A stretch of 19,324 nt of DNA from positions 31,102 to 50,425 of the forward strand of contig DPHV01000002.1 in assembly GCA_003521625.1 (NCBI GenBank), read 5' to 3'. The notes under the pieces were generated by a model. The model did not search any database, was not told the origin of the DNA, and saw only the letters and a program-made list of their open reading frames with translations. This stretch comes from Ruminococcus sp. (GTDB taxonomy: Bacteria > Bacillota > Clostridia > Oscillospirales > Acutalibacteraceae). Numbering within the stretch: position 1 is the stretch's first letter; every line of letters begins with the position of its first letter. The translations under genes were made by a program, and so were the position numbers. Below are positions 15,087-19,324 of the stretch, piece by piece.

Positions 15087-15923
15087 TTTAATATCATCAT
15101 AATTTTCAAGAAAGCTGTGCTCTACTCCGTTTGACTTGTACCCCACCATTGTGTCAAGGCAGACGGAATGTATGCTGTTGAAAATGCTCTTTTCTATATT
15201 CGGGTTTGTCTTTTTTATATCCTTTATAAGCTGTTTTATCTCCTGACGTTTTGAGTCGCCTGTTCCGTTTTCGCAGTTTTCGGTAAATCGGCAGGCGCAC
15301 TGAATGAACTCCAGTCCGTTGTACTTCTGCCATGCGATTATTGCGTCCTCGTGAATACAGTACATCGGGCGGATAAGCTCCATTCCCTTAAAATTTGTGC
15401 TGTGTAGCTTGGGCGGCATTGACTGAAGCTGTGAGCCGTAGAACATTCCGAGCAGTGTGGTTTCGATTACGTCATTAAAATGATGTCCGAGCGCAATTTT
15501 GTTGCAACCCAAATCCTGCGCCTTTTTGTAAAGGTGTCCTCTCCTCATTCTTGCGCAAAGGTAGCACGGAGATTTTTCCGTTTTGTCGGCTATGGTGAAA
15601 ATATCAGTTTCAAAAACCGTAATCGGGATATTCAGAAGTCTTGCGTTATCCTCTATCTTCTTTCGGTTTTCCGCATTGTAACCGGGGTCCATCACAAGAT
15701 AGACAAGCTCAAACGGCACCTCGCTGTACTTATGAAGCTCCTGCAATAGCTTTGCCATTAGCATTGAGTCCTTGCCGCCCGATATACAGACGGCGATTTT
15801 ATCACCTGCATTTACGAGTTTATAATTCTTTAATGCAATTAAAAACGGATTCCATATTCTTTTTCTGTAGGTTTTAATTATGCTTCGCTCGACAAGCTCA
15901 TGTTTTTCAAGTTCTCTGCGCAT
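15084..15923 (-). CDS. TtcA-like tRNA thiolation enzyme
   Basis: PP-loop ATPase of the TtcA family, which adds sulfur to C32 of certain tRNAs; family members carry an iron-sulfur cluster. In this 279-residue protein the ATP-binding PP-loop is CISGGKDSM (46-54), the cysteine pair is C120 and C123 in CYLCARMRRGHLY, GHHFNDVIET (146-155) is the conserved middle motif, and further cysteines C209/C211 in QCACRF could supply the third cluster ligand. The ATG at 15921-15923 has AAGGAAG six bases upstream. Clostridial genomes often carry several TtcA paralogs and not all have proven tRNA substrates, so I leave the symbol blank. It is monocistronic, facing the pot operon and divergent from the small RNA promoter. 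Confidence 0.87.
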   Translation of the reverse strand: MRRELEKHELVERSIIKTYRKRIWNPFLIALKNYKLVNAGDKIAVCISGGKDSMLMAKLLQELHKYSEVPFELVYLVMDPGYNAENRKKIEDNARLLNIPITVFETDIFTIADKTEKSPCYLCARMRRGHLYKKAQDLGCNKIALGHHFNDVIETTLLGMFYGSQLQSMPPKLHSTNFKGMELIRPMYCIHEDAIIAWQKYNGLEFIQCACRFTENCENGTGDSKRQEIKQLIKDIKKTNPNIEKSIFNSIHSVCLDTMVGYKSNGVEHSFLENYDDIK

Positions 15924-15944
15924 ATTATTCTTCCTTAATATACC

Positions 15945-15972
15945 TTGACAAATCTGCTGAATTTGTTATAAT
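15945..15972 (+). promoter_or_regulatory. Consensus promoter of the candidate antitoxin RNA
   Basis: TTGACA (15945-15950) and TATAAT (15967-15972), both perfect, spaced by 16 bases. The spacer region carries an inverted repeat, ACAAAT (15948-15953) and ATTTGT (15961-15966), that could be an operator. It points into a region without a + strand gene, which implies a small RNA. Confidence 0.8.
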
Positions 15973-15979
15973 AAAGACA

Positions 15980-16071
15980 AGATAAGGCAACCGATAAGCG
16001 GTTAGCCCCAAGGTATAAGATTTATAAGAATAAACCGTCTACTGTGAAGGGTGGCGGTTTATTTCTTTTTT
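15980..16071 (+). ncRNA. Candidate small antisense RNA (antitoxin) of a type I-like locus
   Basis: An RNA of about 90 nt starting near 15979-15981 is expected from the perfect upstream promoter. It ends at an intrinsic terminator: AATAAACCGTC (16029-16039) pairs with GGCGGTTTATT (16053-16063), then TCTTTTTTA. No plausible reading frame lies within it. Its 3' half (about 16020-16071) is complementary to the end of the peptide mRNA encoded on the other strand, including the last codons and stop. Its first bases, GATAAGGCAACC, are identical to the predicted 5' end of that mRNA. The convergent arrangement with a shared bidirectional terminator is like the par/Fst and related type I toxin-antitoxin loci. 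The role as antitoxin is inferred. Confidence 0.65.
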
Positions 16072-16133
16072 ATTGCAATGACAGTGTAAAAAATAATTAT
16101 TAAAATTAAAACTAATAACGTTATGTACTCCAT
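16059..16133 (-). CDS. 24-residue hydrophobic peptide, candidate type I toxin
   Basis: Short frame starting MEYITLL and ending AIKKK: three polar or charged residues, a single membrane-spanning stretch made mainly of Leu, Ile and Val (about residues 4-21), then three lysines before TAA. This layout is typical of membrane-acting type I toxins and holin-like toxin peptides of Firmicutes. The ATG at 16133 has a strong GGGGTG about six bases upstream; that site lies in a small hairpin, CCCC-TGAAAT-GGGG, at 16141-16154, which would mask it. A promoter is present at 16198-16226, giving a leader of about 57 nt. The stop codon lies in the stem of a bidirectional terminator (16029-16063). It could instead be a short membrane regulatory peptide; toxicity is inferred from layout only. 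Confidence 0.7.
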   Translation of the reverse strand: MEYITLLVLILIIIFYTVIAIKKK

Positions 16134-16197
16134 AGCAACACCCCATTTCAGGGGCAAGACTTAACCGCCTACCGTTCAGGTTGCCTTATCCGACGAA

Positions 16198-16226
16198 ATT
16201 ATATCACAGCTTATCAAATAATACAA
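16198..16226 (-). promoter_or_regulatory. Promoter of the hydrophobic peptide mRNA
   Basis: Minus strand TATAAT (16203-16198) with TTGTAT (16226-16221) 17 bases upstream. The transcript would start near 16191 with GGATAAGGCAACC. The -35 box directly abuts the degV terminator hairpin (16228-16253). Confidence 0.65.
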
Positions 16227-16253
16227 TAGCCGCTCCGTTAATTCGGGGCGGCT
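16222..16253 (-). terminator. Terminator-like hairpin after degV gene
   Basis: AGCCGCTCCG (16228-16237) pairs with CGGGGCGGCT (16244-16253), one G-U pair, loop of six. The tail on the minus strand (ATTGTATTATTT) is moderately T-rich, and it doubles as the -35 region of the next promoter. Confidence 0.7.
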
Positions 16254-16266
16254 TGTAGTTGATATA

Positions 16267-17115
16267 TTACTTGCGTATAAATAAAATTCCGAGAGTGTTA
16301 GGCCCGCAATGAGTTGTTACCGTACATCCTGCCGTAGTTTCAAGAATCTCTTTAAAATCGGGACAGATTTCAAGTATCTTTTGCCTTACCGCTTCAACGT
16401 CCTCTTCACTGCACTTTGTATGCGTAATGAAAATTCGGCTCTTGTCTATGTCATCTCTGCCACGCAAACGCTCCTCAACATAATTGAGCATAACCCTGCT
16501 TATGTTTCCACGATACTTTTTGCCGGGATTCATCTTGCCGTCCTTTACCTCAATGCAAGGCTTTAGCTTCAAGAGATTTGCACCGAAAGCCGCAAGTGCT
16601 GAACAACGACCGCCCTTGTAGAGATAATCAATACTGTCAACTACAAAGCTTGCCTCAATTTTTAAGGTGAGTGCAGTACATTCCTCGTAAATTTCCTTTG
16701 CTGATTTGCCGTCTTGTGCCATCTCTGCACCGTGCAGAACAGCAAGTCCCTGTCCTGTTGAGAGGTTACGGGAGTCAACAACATACACTCCGCCGACTTC
16801 CTCTGCCGCCATACAGGCGTTATGGTGTGTACTTGAAAAATCACTGCTTATGTCAAAATGGACAATCTCATAACCCTGCTCACGCCAGTATTTAAAAACA
16901 TCAAGATAATCTCCGATATTTGCGGCGCTTGTCGAAGGGAGCTTGCCGTTTTTGTCAACGTAACTGTAAATATCCTCGGGCGCAACCTCAAGTCCGTCAC
17001 GCTTTGTTTCGTCGTTCATTACAACGTACAGAGGTACAATACTGATTTCATACTTTTCAAGTAATTCCTTTGAAAGATCGCAGGTGCTGTCAGAAATAAT
17101 CTTAACTTTCATCAT
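16267..17115 (-). CDS. DegV family fatty-acid-binding protein
   Basis: DegV/FakB-type protein of 282 residues that binds a fatty acid and, in better-studied Firmicutes, presents it to the kinase FakA for phosphorylation and phospholipid synthesis. Family motifs: ISDSTCDL (7-14), the TSAAN ligand loop (62-66, usually TSQ/TSP), HFDISSDFSSTHHNA (86-100), VVDSRNLSTGQG (112-123), YLYKGGRCSAL (164-174) and the C-terminal HCGPNTLGILF (269-279). GGAG lies four bases before the ATG at 17115 and seven before a second ATG at 17112; either may be used. It stands alone between terminators. No FakA partner lies in the window. Confidence 0.93.
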   Translation of the reverse strand: MMKVKIISDSTCDLSKELLEKYEISIVPLYVVMNDETKRDGLEVAPEDIYSYVDKNGKLPSTSAANIGDYLDVFKYWREQGYEIVHFDISSDFSSTHHNACMAAEEVGGVYVVDSRNLSTGQGLAVLHGAEMAQDGKSAKEIYEECTALTLKIEASFVVDSIDYLYKGGRCSALAAFGANLLKLKPCIEVKDGKMNPGKKYRGNISRVMLNYVEERLRGRDDIDKSRIFITHTKCSEEDVEAVRQKILEICPDFKEILETTAGCTVTTHCGPNTLGILFIRK

Positions 17116-17194
17116 TATTCTCCAAACTTTTTAAATTTTTGCTTGATTTATATTTATTTTAACATATATTCAAGTATTATTCAATAGTCTGTAC

Positions 17195-17232
17195 AAAATA
17201 AAAAGGCACTGCAACATTAACTGCAATGCCTT
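17195..17232 (-). terminator. Rho-independent terminator of the ilvA-ridA operon
   Basis: AAGGCACTGCA (17203-17213) pairs with TGCAATGCCTT (17222-17232) with one mismatch and a loop of eight; on the minus strand it continues TTTTTATTTTG. It lies 18 bp after the ridA stop. Confidence 0.9.
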
Positions 17233-17250
17233 GATTATTTATATATCAGA

Positions 17251-17622
17251 TTATACTTCTGCGATTACCTCTACCTCAACAAGAACGTCCTTGGGAAGCT
17301 GTTTTACTGCTACGCAGGAACGTGCGGGCTTTTCTGTGAAATACTTTCCGTAAACTGTGTTAAATGCCGCAAAGTCCTCCATATTCTTGAGGAAGCATAC
17401 TGTCTTTACAGTCTTTTCAAGTGAACTGCCTGCCGCTTCAAGAACATTTTTGAGGTTTGTGCAAACCTGCTCGGTCTGCTCCTCAATTGTTACAGCTTCA
17501 ACGTTGCCGCTTGCCGGGTTAATTGCAATCTGTCCTGAGGTGAAAACAAGTCCGTTTACCTTTACTGCCTGTGAATAAGGTCCGATTGCATCGGGTGCAT
17601 TTTTTGTATAAATCTTTTCCAT
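17251..17622 (-). CDS. ridA: RidA family enamine/imine deaminase
   Basis: Cytoplasmic trimeric enzyme that hydrolyses reactive enamine/imine intermediates such as 2-iminobutyrate and 2-iminopropionate released by PLP enzymes. The 123-residue protein has the usual length and motifs: GPYSQAV (14-20), FTSGQIAINP (27-36), NLKNVLEAAGSSLEKTVKTVCFLKNM (56-81), PARSCVAV (99-106) with the substrate-binding R101, and LPKDVLVEVEVIA (109-121) with E118 at the catalytic position. GGAGG lies seven bases upstream of the ATG. It follows the threonine ammonia-lyase gene by only 18 bp, so the two are surely co-transcribed, matching the known role of RidA in clearing the product of that enzyme. Confidence 0.95.
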   Translation of the reverse strand: MEKIYTKNAPDAIGPYSQAVKVNGLVFTSGQIAINPASGNVEAVTIEEQTEQVCTNLKNVLEAAGSSLEKTVKTVCFLKNMEDFAAFNTVYGKYFTEKPARSCVAVKQLPKDVLVEVEVIAEV

Positions 17623-17640
17623 TTTGATTACCTCCGTATT

Positions 17641-18834
17641 TTAAACAAGCTTAAAGCCTGCGTCTTTGAGTGCATTTGTGATTTCTCTTACATGCTCGTA
17701 ATTCTTGGTTTCAAGCACGATTCTGAGATAACAGCCGGTTACGTCTGAACCTTCGCTTGCTCTTTCGTGATGAATTGAAATTACGTTTGCGCCAAGGTCG
17801 GCAATAATCTTTGAAACAGCAAGGAGCTGTCCCGGCTTATCCTGAAGCTCAATGCAGACAGTCTGCTGTCTGCCCGTCATAAGAAGTCCTCTCTTGATTA
17901 CCCTTGAAAGGATTGTAACGTCAATGTTACCGCCAGATACTATGCAGACAACCTTTTTGCCCTTTACGGGGAGCTTGTTGAACATAACGGCTGCAAGAGG
18001 AGCCGCACCTGCGCCCTCTGCAATCATCTTCTGGGTTTCAATCAGCTTTAAAATTGCAGAACAGATTTCGTCGTCACTGACAGTTACTATATCGTCAACG
18101 TACTTCTTTATGTATTCAAATGTATGCTCACCGGGCTCTTTAACCTGAATACCGTCAGCAACTGTGGAAACGGAGTCAAGCGTAACAATCTTACCCTGCT
18201 TGATTGACTCGTACATTGAGGGAGCGCCTTCAGCCTGAACGCCGTACACCTTGATGTTGGGATTAAGGCTCTTTATTGCACACGCAACACCCGAAAGCAG
18301 TCCGCCGCCGCCGATTGCGGCAACAACAGCATCAACGTCGGGCATTTCGTTTAAAATTTCAATGCCGATTGTGCCCTGTCCTGCTATTACGTTTTCATCA
18401 TCAAAAGGATGAATAAATGTGTAGTTCTTTTCGTCACGAAGTCTTAAGGCTTCGTTGTAGGCGTCATCGTAAACACCGGGAACCATACAAACGTCAGCAC
18501 CGTAGCCCTTTGTAGCCTCTACCTTTGAAATAGGAGCGCCGTCGGGCAGACAGATAAGCGATTTGATTCCGTACTTTGTAGCGGCAAGTGCAACGCCCTG
18601 TGCGTGGTTACCTGCCGAGCAGGCAATTACGCCCCTCTTCTTCTCCTCGTCGGAAAGCTGTGAAATTTTGTAGCCCGAGCCTCTTACCTTAAACGAACCT
18701 GTTATCTGTAAATTTTCGGGCTTCAGGTAAATATCGCACTCATCGGTAATAGACTGTGCTTTTACAAGGTGAGTGGGTCTGATTACGTCTTTCAGAACAT
18801 ATGAAGCATGATATATCTTATCGAGTGTAAGCAT
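17641..18834 (-). CDS. ilvA: Threonine ammonia-lyase with C-terminal ACT domain
   Basis: PLP enzyme converting threonine to 2-oxobutyrate and ammonia through 2-aminocrotonate/2-iminobutyrate. In 397 residues it carries the PLP lysine K49 in TGSFKVRGS (45-53), SAGNHAQG (73-80), the phosphate-binding GGGGL (175-179), SGGN (300-303) and one ACT domain (about 325-397) opening VCIELQDKPGQLLAV. This single-ACT 'medium' form differs from the long biosynthetic E. coli IlvA with two ACT-like domains; it could be biosynthetic or catabolic (tdcB-like). The ATG at 18834 has AAGGAAG seven bases upstream. The operon partner is ridA. No other isoleucine genes are in the window and I see no T-box leader upstream, so the regulation is unclear. 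Confidence 0.93.
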   Translation of the reverse strand: MLTLDKIYHASYVLKDVIRPTHLVKAQSITDECDIYLKPENLQITGSFKVRGSGYKISQLSDEEKKRGVIACSAGNHAQGVALAATKYGIKSLICLPDGAPISKVEATKGYGADVCMVPGVYDDAYNEALRLRDEKNYTFIHPFDDENVIAGQGTIGIEILNEMPDVDAVVAAIGGGGLLSGVACAIKSLNPNIKVYGVQAEGAPSMYESIKQGKIVTLDSVSTVADGIQVKEPGEHTFEYIKKYVDDIVTVSDDEICSAILKLIETQKMIAEGAGAAPLAAVMFNKLPVKGKKVVCIVSGGNIDVTILSRVIKRGLLMTGRQQTVCIELQDKPGQLLAVSKIIADLGANVISIHHERASEGSDVTGCYLRIVLETKNYEHVREITNALKDAGFKLV

Positions 18835-19058
18835 AATATTCTTCCTTTTCCATTAATATACACTTTTATAATTTTAGAACAATATCACGATAAAATCAAG
18901 GATTTTTTGAAATTAGTAAAGAATTTATAATTTTTATTTGCAGGATTAAATAATTTTAATTGCAAAAAACAAATTAATATGATATTATTATTTAAATATT
19001 TGTATTATAATACTTATATTATACGATAATTTAGCGGTGGAATTATAACGATGTTTGC

Positions 19059-19108
19059 GTATGGACACGGCGAGCCGTGTCCATACAAAAATTGCTACAC
19101 AATTTTTG
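19059..19108. repeat. Perfect 13-bp palindrome plus adjacent 9-bp hairpin
   Basis: GTATGGACACGGC (19059-19071) and GCCGTGTCCATAC (19074-19086) are perfect arms separated by GA. Directly adjoining, CAAAAATTG (19086-19094) and CAATTTTTG (19100-19108) form a second hairpin. The interval 18835-19324 has no gene; its first 200 bases are AT-rich and featureless, and the rest is a cluster of such GC-rich palindromes. Confidence 0.85.
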
Positions 19109-19113
19109 TGAAT

Positions 19114-19139
19114 GGGACGTCTGGGAAGCCGTCCCCTAC
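19114..19139. repeat. GCCGTCCCCTAC repeat with inverted arms
   Basis: GGGACG (19114-19119) and CGTCCC (19130-19135) form short arms; the last 12 bases equal positions 13-24. Confidence 0.7.
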
Positions 19140-19198
19140 GGAAAGGTTTGTTGTCCTCTATAACTATGGTTTTATCGGTAAAGTTTGATTGCCACTTC

Positions 19199-19218
19199 GG
19201 ACACGGCACGCCGTGTCC
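19199..19218. repeat. GGACACGGC palindrome
   Basis: GGACACGGC (19199-19207) and GCCGTGTCC (19210-19218) with a two-base loop; the arms are the same core as in the palindrome at 19059-19086. Confidence 0.85.
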
Positions 19219-19252
19219 CTACGGTTGTATCTGTAATATTTGGATTATATTC

Positions 19253-19273
19253 GTAGGGGACGGCATCCCTGAC
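19253..19273. repeat. GTAGGGGACGGC repeat, right copy
   Basis: Exact reverse complement of positions 4-24. The following sequence (TTTATAATTCGGGC near 19299-19312) loosely resembles what follows the left copy (TTATCTATCGGGC at 49-61), which suggests a composite repeat of two modules. Confidence 0.8.
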
Positions 19274-19324
19274 TCCCGAAATGTTACCTATATATCAATT
19301 TATAATTCGGGCTACAATTTTCTC

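Noticed and set aside
13993..15087. Long minus-strand open frame of 364 codons
   Set aside because: It lies wholly antisense to the well-supported potD and has Cys/Val/His-rich low-plausibility composition and no family resemblance; it is a shadow of potD codon usage.
15981..16190. Mobile element bounded by inverted repeats
   Set aside because: The arms coincide with the expected 5' ends of two convergent transcripts, no target-site duplication is evident, and the outside flanks carry matching promoters; a two-RNA locus explains the layout better.
18835..19050. T-box leader upstream of ilvA
   Set aside because: The region is AT-rich and I found neither a T-box core motif nor a terminator/antiterminator pair on the minus strand.
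18988..19209. Minus-strand open frame of 73 codons near the right end
   Set aside because: It runs through the palindromic repeat cluster and encodes repeat-derived sequence without a ribosome binding site.

Overview
The window looks like chromosome from a low-to-medium GC, spore-forming, starch-degrading gut clostridium. Ruminococcus bromii or a close relative is my best guess. The grounds are a secreted GH13 amylase carrying a dockerin and CBM26-like starch-binding modules (amylosome style), a sigma-K sporulation factor, GGAGG/GGTGAT ribosome binding sites with frequent TTG and GTG starts, and GTAGGGG-type palindromic repeats between genes. Species assignment is inference.

Layout. 1-185: repeat-rich, no gene. 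186-3331: exonuclease III (-), sigma-K (+), a small lipoprotein (-) and a DUF2804 protein (+), separated by hairpin terminators. 3444-5679: a small membrane protein (-) divergent from a cytoplasmic GH13 enzyme (+) fused to a C-terminal DUF1653 domain; their promoters share overlapping -35 boxes. 5748-6302: an unrecognised helical protein (-). 6485-10498: a large secreted amylase (-) whose reading frame is cut by one TAA codon at 7193-7195, which detaches the last starch-binding modules. 10508-10905: regulatory gap with amylase and pot promoters, a hairpin and a palindromic repeat. 10906-15033: potABCD spermidine/putrescine ABC transporter operon (+). 15084-15923: TtcA-like tRNA thiolase (-). 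15924-16266: a compact convergent pair made of a small RNA (+) and an mRNA (-) for a 24-residue hydrophobic peptide, sharing a bidirectional terminator; it looks like a type I toxin-antitoxin locus and is the most novel item here. 16267-18834: DegV protein, then the ilvA-ridA operon (all -). 18835-19324: AT-rich DNA followed by a cluster of palindromic repeats, no gene.

How it fits together. The extracellular amylase would attack starch as part of a cell-surface or shed complex held by cohesin-dockerin contacts, and the cytoplasmic GH13 enzyme would process imported maltodextrins. The pot operon imports polyamines. IlvA generates reactive 2-iminobutyrate that RidA, encoded directly downstream, hydrolyses. 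The remaining genes are housekeeping or sporulation functions.
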